From positions 744,001-808,000 of the forward strand of contig JBLWTG010000001.1 in the NCBI GenBank assembly GCA_048270225.1: a DNA stretch of 64,000 nucleotides, given 5' to 3'. The position numbers and the translations under genes are program-made. Under the pieces are notes generated by a model. It searched no databases and had not been told where the DNA came from. It worked only from the letters and a program-made list of their open reading frames with translations. Origin of the DNA: Allopusillimonas sp048270225. GTDB taxonomy: Bacteria > Pseudomonadota > Gammaproteobacteria > Burkholderiales > Burkholderiaceae_B. Of this stretch, positions 7,794-15,841 are shown one piece after another. Every line of letters starts with the position of its first letter. Positions within the stretch are counted from its first letter, which is position 1.

Positions 7794-9466
7794 TGATATT
7801 CGTTCGCCTGCTTGCTATTGTGCGCATGTCATTACGGATTGGGGCGTCCATCCTGTCCTCGGTCCTGCACCGGTTTCATGCTGTGATCCGGCGCGTGATC
7901 ATCGCGCTGCTGTGTGTTCATCTTGGCGCCTGCGCTCTGGTCGAGCAGGCCAGGCATACGTCGGCCCTGGTCAGTGCATCTCGATCCGAAGCCGCATCCC
8001 GCCACAAGGCATTCGAGCGTGCCGCTGCGGATACTTCTGCACGACGGGCCGCACAGGATGTCGGGCGTCCCTGGCTAGTCGGGCGGGCGCAAGCGCTCTC
8101 CAGAGATGTCACACTGCCTCCCGCGTTACGCGCAGATGTCCACACCGCCTTGCTGTTTGCCGAAGGGCCTCTGGATCTTCCTGCCGTTGCGCGCCGCATT
8201 ACCGCTGCCACCGATATTCCCGTCCACATACGGCCTGACGCCTTGCTGGCGCCGGAAGCGTTTCTCCCGCGCTTGTCCGCCATCAACGGCGCGGAGCACG
8301 CGGTGTCGGCACCTCGGCATGTGGATCTGGATGGCGAGCCGGAGCCGCTGGCTCGGCTGCTCGACCGGGTGGGGGCCAGGCTCGGCGTGTTGTGGCGCTA
8401 CGAACAGGGGCGTATCGAGTTCTACCGAACCGAAACCCGGGTGTTCAATGTCAGCGCCCTGACACTCAATGCGAGCACCGAGGCTTCTCTGGGCCAGGCA
8501 GACGCCGGCGACGCCCAGGGGTTTGCCGGCACGTCCCGAACGAGGCTGTCCAGCGGCGACCACGACGTCATGGTTTCCCTGCGCTCGCGCCTCGAACCCT
8601 TTCTCTCGAGAGCGGGTGTCATGGCTTCGGAGACGGGCACAGGCGCAAGCATTGTCGTCACCGATACGCCCGATGTCCTGGACCGCATCACCCGTTACCT
8701 GGATCATGAAAACCGTACACTCACGCGCCGCGTCCGCCTTGTATTCGAAGAGCTGGTGGTGCAGTTGCATGATAACGCCGAAGCCGGATTCAACTGGGAT
8801 CTCATATTCAACAGTGCCAGGAGTGCCATGGCCTTTGGCGCATCGACGGGGGCGGCTGCGGGCGCGTACGGGGCTGCAGCAGGGGCGACGCTCGGCCCAT
8901 TCAAAGGGTCCGAAGCCATCATCAAGGCGTTGGGAGAAGTCGGCCAGGTCTTGCGCCATAGCCGGGTTCCCGTGCTGACACTAAACCGCCGGCCGGTGAC
9001 TCACGCGGTACGCACCACCTTCTCCTACATCGACAAGGTGGAAACATTGCCGCTGGCTTCAGGTGCGGCGCTCGCCGTGCCGAATGTTTCGGTGGGGCAG
9101 CGCGAGCAGACCGTGGGCTCTTTGCTCACACTGATCCCCGACGTCCAGGATAACGGCCTGATTCTGCTCTCGGTTGCGTACGACAATACCGTGGCCCAGC
9201 CTTTGCGCTCGGTCACATTCGGCGATAGAAGCAATCCCCTGCAACTGCAGCAGATCACCGTAGACGGTAACGGCATCATCCAGCAGCTTGCGCTGCAGCC
9301 AGGGCAGCCCGTGTTGATTTCCGGATTCGATCATCTGCGCCAGGAAACAGCCAGCCGCCGCCTGAACCCCGGCATGCCGCTGGCACTGGGCGGGAGCAAA
9401 AAAGTATCCAGTCAGCAACTGACCACGGTGATGATTGTGACTGCCCAGGTCGAGGAAGGGGGCTGA
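7793..9466 (+). CDS. pilN: Type IVb pilus secretin lipoprotein, PilN family
   Basis: The 557-residue protein is the outer-membrane secretin of the pilus, the channel through which the fibre leaves. It has an unusually long N-terminal leader before a lipobox (LGAC, Cys47). Residues ~100-300 hold the ring-forming N domains. The C-terminal secretin core begins near RVRLVFEELVVQLHDNAEAG (residues ~305-325) and contains SVGQREQTVGSLLTLIPDVQ and SVAYDNT, typical of the R64 PilN/BfpB secretin branch. The length is close to that of R64 PilN. The ATG overlaps the pilL stop. A later in-frame ATG at residue 12 could shorten the leader and is equally plausible. pilO follows after 7 bases. Confidence 0.88.
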   Translation: MIFVRLLAIVRMSLRIGASILSSVLHRFHAVIRRVIIALLCVHLGACALVEQARHTSALVSASRSEAASRHKAFERAAADTSARRAAQDVGRPWLVGRAQALSRDVTLPPALRADVHTALLFAEGPLDLPAVARRITAATDIPVHIRPDALLAPEAFLPRLSAINGAEHAVSAPRHVDLDGEPEPLARLLDRVGARLGVLWRYEQGRIEFYRTETRVFNVSALTLNASTEASLGQADAGDAQGFAGTSRTRLSSGDHDVMVSLRSRLEPFLSRAGVMASETGTGASIVVTDTPDVLDRITRYLDHENRTLTRRVRLVFEELVVQLHDNAEAGFNWDLIFNSARSAMAFGASTGAAAGAYGAAAGATLGPFKGSEAIIKALGEVGQVLRHSRVPVLTLNRRPVTHAVRTTFSYIDKVETLPLASGAALAVPNVSVGQREQTVGSLLTLIPDVQDNGLILLSVAYDNTVAQPLRSVTFGDRSNPLQLQQITVDGNGIIQQLALQPGQPVLISGFDHLRQETASRRLNPGMPLALGGSKKVSSQQLTTVMIVTAQVEEGG

Positions 9467-9473
9467 CACCATC

Positions 9474-10847
9474 ATGGACCAAGCACTTATTCTTCAGTCA
9501 GGCAAGACAGAACTTGTCTTCGGACTTGAGTGGTTTGCCCTGCTGGACGGCAGTCCCGCAGGAGCGGCCAGGCGCATCGCGCGCCGTCGTCGGGCAACGC
9601 ATATGGTGGTGGCCGGTCAGACGGGCGGTGCAGTTGGCGTTGTTGCGCTGCCTCTCCCAAACACGAATCCTCATGCTCGCAGGCTGTGGGGAGACGCCGC
9701 AGCCCGGAAACCCTCGCGTCCTGCTCCGCATTCCGCCGCCATGCTGTTTGCCCGTCATTTTGCCTCCGGCACCGTGGCGGCACTCATCGACGTGTTACCC
9801 GGTCTGACGTGGCTGGTTGCGGTGCACGAAGGGGTGGTGGTGGCTCGCACTGACAGCCTGTACCGCGATGGCGGGGCAGCGCTTGCGGCCATGGCCGAAC
9901 TGAAGCTGGCCTATCCCCATATCCGGGTTGCGGGGCAGGACGCAACGGTCCCCATCCCCAGTCTGGATGCATTGAGCCAGCATGCGGATGAGCGCAGTTT
10001 GCTGCTTTCGCTTTCACGCTGGCGTCAGCGGATCCTCAGTGCCAGATTTGGCCTTGCCATGGCGTTAGTGCTGGTTTTTTGTGTGAGCAGATTCAGTCCG
10101 GGGTCTCATGCCGGTTCGCATCCGGCTGACGCGCATTCCCGTGCGCTGATGCATACGTCTCTTGACCACGAGGCTGTCGAGGCTGTGCAGACCGTGGTGC
10201 ATGGCGCCACGGGTTTGCGCTCCTTGCTGGGCATCTTCCACGAGTTGCCGTTCAGGCCCGGGGGCTGGTTGTTGGAAGAGGCCCGCTGCAAGGCGCAGGC
10301 GCTGCAGTGGCATTGCCGGGCCCAGTACCGGAGACATGGCGTGCAAGCCACAAACGAGGCATTTCTGCAGCATGCTTTCCCGACCTGGACGGTTTCCTTT
10401 GTTTCGCTCGACGAGGCCAGCGTCGAGTGGGTCAGCGATGCGCCGGGCGTGGCGTTGCGGCAAACCAGACCCTTATCCGCAACGCACAACGACCGACATC
10501 TGCTCAGCGCGCTGCAAGGTTTACAGACCGCATTCACTCATTTGAAGGTGGGTCAGCCCGAACCGTTGGCCTATCCGCCTGCCCTTGGGGCCAGCCCTGT
10601 ATTGACAGACAACCATGCGCGGCACTATCAGCGGCGCGCGATCAATGCCGCCGGGCCATTGCGGTCAGCCAGCCTGCTGGTCGACCACGCCGTGTTTATG
10701 GCGTGGTCGGACGCCATGCTTCGAATACAGGCGGTCGATGCACCCGATGTTCGGCATAGCAGTCTTTTTCTCACGCTAGAAGGAAACCTGTATGAGTCTG
10801 TATCCTCAGTCGAAAAACATCAAGAAAATAGCGTGGAGCGCGATTAG
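9474..10847 (+). CDS. pilO: Type IVb pilus assembly protein, PilO (R64 type)
   Basis: The 457-residue protein resembles the R64 PilO2 family rather than the unrelated PilO of type IVa pili. The N-terminal ~195 residues look cytoplasmic and rich in Arg and Ala. One membrane helix (FGLAMALVLVFCVSRF, residues ~197-213) is followed by a periplasmic domain of about 240 residues with paired cysteines (ARCKAQALQWHCRAQ). This bitopic layout fits a linker between the inner-membrane platform and the secretin. A strong RBS (AGGAAGGGGG, ending ~10 bases before ATG 9474) sits within the end of pilN. The 3' end overlaps pilP by 56 bases. The family call rests on operon position and topology more than on strong motifs. 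Confidence 0.78.
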   Translation: MDQALILQSGKTELVFGLEWFALLDGSPAGAARRIARRRRATHMVVAGQTGGAVGVVALPLPNTNPHARRLWGDAAARKPSRPAPHSAAMLFARHFASGTVAALIDVLPGLTWLVAVHEGVVVARTDSLYRDGGAALAAMAELKLAYPHIRVAGQDATVPIPSLDALSQHADERSLLLSLSRWRQRILSARFGLAMALVLVFCVSRFSPGSHAGSHPADAHSRALMHTSLDHEAVEAVQTVVHGATGLRSLLGIFHELPFRPGGWLLEEARCKAQALQWHCRAQYRRHGVQATNEAFLQHAFPTWTVSFVSLDEASVEWVSDAPGVALRQTRPLSATHNDRHLLSALQGLQTAFTHLKVGQPEPLAYPPALGASPVLTDNHARHYQRRAINAAGPLRSASLLVDHAVFMAWSDAMLRIQAVDAPDVRHSSLFLTLEGNLYESVSSVEKHQENSVERD

Positions 10848-11274
10848 CCTGTTTTGCCTGGTGCCGGCACTTGCCTTTGCACAGGGCGCCGGCGCCTCGC
10901 ACCAGGACAGCGCCGACGATCAAATGCTCGTGCGGGAGCTCATGCATCTTGAAGCCGTACAGGCCAGAGAGCGCGCTCGCGCCACACTGCATCATGCCGA
11001 GGACGCTGCCAGTGCCGAGGTGTCACAGGCAGGCATTGCACCGCGTACCGGCCCAAGCCTGGTGGCGATCTATGGTACAGGCAACAGGCGAGTGGCTCAG
11101 GTTGATATAGGCGGTCATCATTACCTGTACGTTCAAGGGCATCCGCAAGCCATGGGCCGGCGCAACCCCGAGGTCGGCTACTTGCTCGAAAGCATCAGCA
11201 AGTCCTGCGTTCGTCTGCAGAAAGAGCAGGAGCTATTGACGCTGTGCCTGCACCCGGATTTCAGGAAGCCTTGA
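10792..11274 (+). CDS. pilP: Type IVb pilus biogenesis protein PilP
   Basis: The 160-residue protein has a signal peptide (KNIKK, then a hydrophobic stretch, predicted AFA|Q cut after residue 30). A short charged helix (residues ~45-80) leads into a compact C-terminal domain (PSLVAIYGTGNRRVAQVDI ... LESISKSCVRLQKE). This pattern, with a glycine-bearing 'VAIYG' strand, is typical of the R64 PilP family, a small periplasmic protein needed for thin-pilus assembly. Its start lies inside pilO (56-base overlap), preceded by AAGGA. Its stop overlaps the pilQ ATG. Both overlaps point to coupled translation. Confidence 0.8.
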   Translation: MSLYPQSKNIKKIAWSAISLFCLVPALAFAQGAGASHQDSADDQMLVRELMHLEAVQARERARATLHHAEDAASAEVSQAGIAPRTGPSLVAIYGTGNRRVAQVDIGGHHYLYVQGHPQAMGRRNPEVGYLLESISKSCVRLQKEQELLTLCLHPDFRKP

Positions 11275-13034
11275 TGAGATCTGGCTTTTTTTCGCGCGTA
11301 TTCGGCAGGGCAGGGCGTTCCGGTGCCGCCGCCCGCTTTGACACGGCGCTTGCACCTGCTGTGGGCAGCGCCGAGGCGCTAGCCGCGCTGCCGGTATCCA
11401 TCGTGCGTTCGCTGGCCGGCACATTGGGTGTGGAAGGGCTCACTGGCCGTATGGTGCCGGTGCTGATGGAAGACCATTGCGCCGCGATATTTGCGCTGGC
11501 GGAACATGTGGGCAGTGATCAGGCCGATGAACTCGCCCGGCGCATGCTGGCTGCCGGCTATGCCGCCGGCCAGCCCGCTCGCTATGTGGTGCCTGCGCCG
11601 CTGCTCCTGGCCATCAGCCGGAACGAGTGCGGGCAAGCTGCCGCGGTCGTCGGCGCGGCTCGCCCGCCAGATCCTGGCCATACCCGGACCGCGCTGGTGG
11701 CTGCCTTCCACGAGTTGGTTGCCTGGGGGGTGCGCCATCACGCCAGCGACATTCATCTCAATGTCCACGTCGCACAGACGCATTCCGAGGTCAAGTACAC
11801 GGTATCGGGTCGTTATGTGGCGCCGGAACGGTTCCGCCGCATGCCGACCGCTACGGTGCTGGACATGCTTGCCGTGGCCTGGATGGATGTGAGCGGAGGC
11901 AACGGCGCTGTCTTCGACCCATCGCGCGAGCAGCAGGGGCATCTTGATATCTGCATTGATGGGACATCGCATCGCATGCGTTGGGCATCGATGGCAGCAG
12001 ATGCCGGGCCCAGCGTCTGCCTGAGAATACTGGCGCGCGATGCCGCACTGCTGCATCAAGGTCTGGAAGGTATGGGCTATCAGCCCTGGCAACTGAAGCA
12101 GATCCGGCGCGTGCTGCTTTCTCATGGTGGCGCGGTTGTGTTTGCCGGAACGGTTGGTTCGGGCAAGTCGACAACACTGGCGGCGCTGATGCGGACGCTG
12201 GCCGCACATCGAAAAGTGCTCACGCTTGAGGATCCCGTCGAATATACGATACCGGGCGCCATCCAGAACGCCATCGTACGCAATCTGGATACGCCGGCCC
12301 ATGAAGTCTATGCGGGCAAGCTCAGGGCCCTCAAAAGATCCGCAATGAGCGATGTATTGCTGGGCGAAGTCCGGGACAGGGAAACGGGCCGTGCCTTTAT
12401 CGATCTGGCTGCCTCCGGCGTCAACGTTTACACCACCGTTCATGCGCCGTGTGCCGCATTGATTCCCGCACGTCTGGCTTCCGAGTTCATCGGTGTGCCT
12501 GCAGATTTTCTCGCGATGCCTGGCGTACTCAAGCTGCTGGTCTATCAGGCCCTGCTGCCGGCACTGTGTCCCCATTGCGCTCAGCCTGCAAGTACCTTGG
12601 TCAAGGCCGGAGGGCATCATCCCGACGGTACCTGGCGCAGTGGAGCGCAGTGGGGCGCATGGCTGGATCTCATTCAGCGTCTGTACGACTGCGGGCGTGA
12701 TACCTTGCGTATCCGCAACCCTGAGGGCTGCCCCGCCTGCCGTCAGGCAGGCATACCTGAGCTGTACGGCTACGCTGGACGGGTACTCGCAGCGGAGATC
12801 ATAGAGCCGGCCTTGTCCATGCAGGTTGCACAATCTGCCATGGATTGCGCGTTTGCTCAGGCCTTGCTGGGCCTGGTGGACCCGCGCGACATCGAACTGC
12901 GTTTCCAGGCCTTCGAAACGCGTGCGCTGATGAATGCTGCCAGTCAGTCTGTAGGTCGTCTTGTCACTCGAGAGCCCATGAGCGCCGCTATGTGTTCCGG
13001 GACGGTCAATGCTCAGGCAGGAGCGCTTCCATGA
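11274..13034 (+). CDS. pilQ: Type IVb pilus assembly ATPase, PilQ (GspE family)
   Basis: This is the cytoplasmic hexameric ATPase that powers pilus extension. I choose ATG 11274 (586 residues), which overlaps the pilP TGA and has AGGAAG 5 bases upstream, over the in-frame GTG 11244. Seen motifs, in order: an N-terminal domain; HHASDIHLNV, matching the ASDIH signature; Walker A GTVGSGKST; an Asp box LTLEDPVEY; Walker B VLLGEVRDRET; and a His box TTVHAP. Near the C-terminus CPHC and CPAC form a four-cysteine zinc site. It is a paralogue of the GspE at the far end of the window but is clearly diverged. It is followed by pilR with an ATGA-type overlap. Confidence 0.9.
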   Translation: MRSGFFSRVFGRAGRSGAAARFDTALAPAVGSAEALAALPVSIVRSLAGTLGVEGLTGRMVPVLMEDHCAAIFALAEHVGSDQADELARRMLAAGYAAGQPARYVVPAPLLLAISRNECGQAAAVVGAARPPDPGHTRTALVAAFHELVAWGVRHHASDIHLNVHVAQTHSEVKYTVSGRYVAPERFRRMPTATVLDMLAVAWMDVSGGNGAVFDPSREQQGHLDICIDGTSHRMRWASMAADAGPSVCLRILARDAALLHQGLEGMGYQPWQLKQIRRVLLSHGGAVVFAGTVGSGKSTTLAALMRTLAAHRKVLTLEDPVEYTIPGAIQNAIVRNLDTPAHEVYAGKLRALKRSAMSDVLLGEVRDRETGRAFIDLAASGVNVYTTVHAPCAALIPARLASEFIGVPADFLAMPGVLKLLVYQALLPALCPHCAQPASTLVKAGGHHPDGTWRSGAQWGAWLDLIQRLYDCGRDTLRIRNPEGCPACRQAGIPELYGYAGRVLAAEIIEPALSMQVAQSAMDCAFAQALLGLVDPRDIELRFQAFETRALMNAASQSVGRLVTREPMSAAMCSGTVNAQAGALP

Positions 13035-14155
13035 AATCGGGGATGACGCTCGCACGCTGGCTGGCGCATGGACGGTATCTGCTGGATTGTCAGCGTTTCC
13101 GGAGCATGCGGGGGGCATATTGTGATTATCTTGGCGCCCTGCTGTCCGCTACCCGGGGCGGCAGAACCTTGCGGGATATTTTTGCGCAGGATGCCTATCG
13201 TTATGGCCCCTCCACAGTCCGAGGACGCTTGTCCGCGCGCTGGCTGCAGGCGTATCAGACTAGCGGCGGTGATCTCTATGCAAGCTGGGGCAACAGTTTT
13301 CCTGAAGACGAACTGGTCGTGATACGGAGCGCGCAGGCTGCCGGCAATACCGCGCTGGTGCAGGTGCTCGCTGCATTGTCTCAGGCCTGCGCGCTGACCG
13401 GGCGCATGCGTGCCGCCTTTGCAGGTGCTTTGTGGTCGGCGGGGCTTGCAACGTTGTTGCTGTGGTGCATGCTGCTGGCGGTTCCGTGGTGGACGGTGCC
13501 ACGCTTGCGTCAGGCTTTCGATGTCCTGCCGCCCGAGTACTACAGCGGTCTGGTCACGGCGCTGCTGGAGCTTGCCCGGTATGTTCAGCACAACTGGCTG
13601 ACCGTGCTCGTTTTGGGGGCGGGGGGCTGGTCCAGTCTGTTGTGGTCTTTGCCCAATTTCACCGGCCGCGTGCGCAACTGGCTGGACCGCTATTCATGCT
13701 GGCGGCTGTATCGACAGGTTCACGGCCTGCGATTGCTGACCTTGCTTGTCATCATGCTTGGCAATGGCGATGTGGCGGCTACGCGTTTGCGCTCGGCGCT
13801 CACCTCGCTGTCCAGCGGCGCCTCGCCATGGCTGGCCTCTCACCTGACCGCCATGCTGGCGCATGTGGATGCCGGGCAGGCAGGCGCCCAGAGTTTCGAG
13901 ACCGGCTTGCTGGACCGGGAGCAATTCTGGTTTCTGGCCGACATGATCGCCGCGCGCGGGCTGCACGCAGGACTTGCGTTGGGCTGCGACCGACTCAGGC
14001 AACAGGCACTGAAGGACGCCGAACGCCAGGCGCAGGCACTGCGCTGGAGTCTGCTGCTCGGTGTGCTGGGCTGCATGTTGGGACTGGGTTTGTGGCATTA
14101 CGCAGTGATCGATGACTTGCGCCGCGCGCTCATGCTTTTTTACGCCAGCCAATAG
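13031..14155 (+). CDS. pilR: Type IVb pilus inner-membrane platform protein PilR (GspF family)
   Basis: From ATG 13031, which overlaps the pilQ stop, the protein has 374 residues. It has two GspF-like cytoplasmic helical domains separated and followed by membrane helices: one pair around residues 135-155 (LWSAGLATLLLWCMLLAV) and 195-215, and a last helix near residues 335-358 (LGVLGCMLGLGLWHYAVI). This is the usual three-helix platform topology. The protein anchors the PilQ ATPase and guides pilin subunits into the fibre. A longer reading from 12845 is possible but would overlap pilQ by 190 bases and has no supporting RBS. pilS follows after 29 bases. Confidence 0.85.
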   Translation: MKSGMTLARWLAHGRYLLDCQRFRSMRGAYCDYLGALLSATRGGRTLRDIFAQDAYRYGPSTVRGRLSARWLQAYQTSGGDLYASWGNSFPEDELVVIRSAQAAGNTALVQVLAALSQACALTGRMRAAFAGALWSAGLATLLLWCMLLAVPWWTVPRLRQAFDVLPPEYYSGLVTALLELARYVQHNWLTVLVLGAGGWSSLLWSLPNFTGRVRNWLDRYSCWRLYRQVHGLRLLTLLVIMLGNGDVAATRLRSALTSLSSGASPWLASHLTAMLAHVDAGQAGAQSFETGLLDREQFWFLADMIAARGLHAGLALGCDRLRQQALKDAERQAQALRWSLLLGVLGCMLGLGLWHYAVIDDLRRALMLFYASQ

Positions 14156-14184
14156 TGCTGGACATTTACGCTCAGGGAGCTTGT

Positions 14185-14748
14185 ATGCATGCTATTGATA
14201 AAGTGCTTCAGCGCGGTTTCTCGCTGCTGGAAATTTCCGTTGCCTCGGCGGTCATTTTGCTGCTTGCCGTGATCGGCATTCCGGCGATCGGTCATTATGT
14301 GATCGAAAGCAAAGTCCCCAAAGTTGGAGAAGGCCTGGCCCGCTTTATTGTCCAGACCAAGATCAATGCGCAGGGCATGGACGCCGCGCCCTATCGGGGT
14401 ATAGATACTGCATTCTTTGCAAATTCGGTCCGCGACTCCAATGTATTCTCGGTTTCGGGCATAGGTGGCGGCCTGCGCGTTCTGCATGGTCTGGGCGACA
14501 AGGGAGAGGTTCGCGTTTCGGAGCGGGCCGGTGGCGCCTCGTTTGCCATCACGCTCACCGGCGTCAATGCCGCGGCGTGCCCGTCGATTGCTTCGGTGAT
14601 GCAAAGAGTGTCCGATGTCATTTCCATCGAGGCAGAGGGGAAAGCAGCGGTTCAACTCAAGGCCGAACAGGTTCCCTATAACGCTTTGATTGCCCGTTCA
14701 CGCTGCGCCGCAGGAAATGCCAATACCTTTGTGTTCCACATTAGTTGA
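14185..14748 (+). CDS. pilS: Type IVb major prepilin PilS
   Basis: From ATG 14185, with AGGGAG 5 bases upstream, the 187-residue product is a class III-type prepilin. The short leader MHAIDKVLQRG ends at the peptidase site G11|F12, with the invariant Glu at +5 (FSLLE), then the hydrophobic assembly helix (ISVASAVILLLAVIGIPAI). The C-terminal half has two cysteines (AACPSIA and RSRCAAGN) that could form the conserved D-region disulfide. A GTG at 14155 that overlaps the pilR stop would add ten residues but has a poorer ribosome site. As the only full-size pilin before pilV, it should be the main fibre subunit. No prepilin peptidase gene accompanies it. Confidence 0.85.
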   Translation: MHAIDKVLQRGFSLLEISVASAVILLLAVIGIPAIGHYVIESKVPKVGEGLARFIVQTKINAQGMDAAPYRGIDTAFFANSVRDSNVFSVSGIGGGLRVLHGLGDKGEVRVSERAGGASFAITLTGVNAAACPSIASVMQRVSDVISIEAEGKAAVQLKAEQVPYNALIARSRCAAGNANTFVFHIS

Positions 14749-14759
14749 GGCTGGCCGTC

Positions 14760-15770
14760 ATGCGCAAGCAAAAAGGTTTTGCTTTGCTGGAGCTTACGGT
14801 CGCAGCGATGCTGGCGACGCTGATGGCGGTATGGGGCGCCCATGCACTGGCCGTCGCGATGAAAGATGCAGCCGCCCAGGCCAGCGCAAAGTGGATGCTG
14901 GTCGTGCGCGACGGCGCCCGCCGGTATCTGGAGCGACATGGCCAGGTCATACGGGAAGCAGCGGACAGCTCGGCGCTGGCCAAGGCGGGATATGCCGACT
15001 GGTCCAGTCCCGCTCTGTCAGAACTCGCAGCGGACGGCCTGCTGGCGTCGTCGCTGCCGCTGCGTACGGGGTCGGGCGCAGGTGCGACGGTGCGCGTGCT
15101 GCGTCATGGCGCATGCCCAGGAGCCGCCTGCCGGCTTGATGCCATTGTCCATAGCGCGCAGCCGTTTGCAGACCGGCGAAGCGGCCGTGTGGATATACAG
15201 AGCGTGGCGCAATGGCTGCTGGCGTCAGGGGGCGAGGGGGCGTGGGTTAGCGACCGGCAGCCCGATATGCTGCGCGGCGCTACGCTGACCTTGCGCAATC
15301 CTGCCTGGAAGGGGGCTGCCCTGGCGCCCGGCACGGTAGCCCTGGGTATAGGGCAGACCGCCGGCGGCGACTATCTGCGTGTACGGGATCAGCGTGATCC
15401 GGATTTTCAGGGCACGCTGACGGTCAAAGACAGGCTCACTGCGTTGGGGGACATCCGGATAAATGGCCAGGTACAGCTGCAGGCCCGCGCCATTGCAAAC
15501 ACGCCCTGCAGGCAGGAAGGGTCGCTGGCATTTCAAGAACGCGCGGGCTTGCTTGTCTGCCTCGAAGGTGTGTGGCAGCCGGCGACGCCAGGTGTTGCCG
15601 GTGGATACACGCACAACAGCTTCTCGGGCTGCCGTGGGCGGAACGCGGTACCGAATAGATATACCGGCGAATGTGCCTGCCCCTCATGGTCGCGTCCATT
15701 TCAGGTGTCGGAGTCCCCGCCCACGCTATTGTCCTTTGGCGTAACCAGGCGGTATCTTTGTGTCAACTGA
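14760..15770 (+). CDS. pilV: Type IVb minor pilin / tip adhesin PilV
   Basis: From ATG 14760 (336 residues) the protein starts with the prepilin leader MRKQKG|FALLE, Glu at +5 of the mature form, and a hydrophobic helix (LTVAAMLATLMAVWGAHAL). The long middle part with VSDRQPDMLRGATLTLRNPA and GDIRINGQVQLQARA resembles the constant region of R64 PilV proteins. The last ~85 residues hold six of the eight cysteines, including GECACPSW and the terminal YLCVN, and would be the exposed recognition tip. In R64 this tip is switched by shufflon inversion; here there are no visible shufflon repeats and no recombinase gene, so the tip seems fixed. A TTG at 14745 that overlaps the pilS stop is an alternative start. 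It is the last gene of the pilus operon. Confidence 0.8.
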   Translation: MRKQKGFALLELTVAAMLATLMAVWGAHALAVAMKDAAAQASAKWMLVVRDGARRYLERHGQVIREAADSSALAKAGYADWSSPALSELAADGLLASSLPLRTGSGAGATVRVLRHGACPGAACRLDAIVHSAQPFADRRSGRVDIQSVAQWLLASGGEGAWVSDRQPDMLRGATLTLRNPAWKGAALAPGTVALGIGQTAGGDYLRVRDQRDPDFQGTLTVKDRLTALGDIRINGQVQLQARAIANTPCRQEGSLAFQERAGLLVCLEGVWQPATPGVAGGYTHNSFSGCRGRNAVPNRYTGECACPSWSRPFQVSESPPTLLSFGVTRRYLCVN

Positions 15771-15780
15771 GCAGGATTTT

Positions 15781-15808
15781 TTGCCCATGCGTCAACACAC
15801 CTTATAAT
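15781..15808 (+). promoter_or_regulatory. Predicted sigma-70 promoter for alaS
   Basis: A perfect TATAAT (15803-15808) lies 16 bases after TTGCCC (15781-15786) and 33 bases before the alaS ATG. It is the best -10/-35 pair in the gap between pilV and alaS. No terminator with a T-run is seen after pilV, so read-through from the pilus operon is possible. Confidence 0.6.
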
Positions 15809-15841
15809 TAACGGTTACCTTTAAATTCTCGTTGTTCTCCA

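Noticed and set aside
11244..11276. GTG start for pilQ within pilP
   Set aside because: The ATG at 11274 overlaps the pilP stop and has AGGAAG at ideal distance.
14155..14187. GTG start for pilS that overlaps the pilR stop
   Set aside because: The ATG at 14185 has a good AGGGAG site and gives a prepilin leader of typical length; the longer form has no ribosome site of its own.
14760..15841. Possible shufflon inversion segment downstream of pilV
   Set aside because: No inverted repeats, alternative tip copies or recombinase gene were found before alaS.
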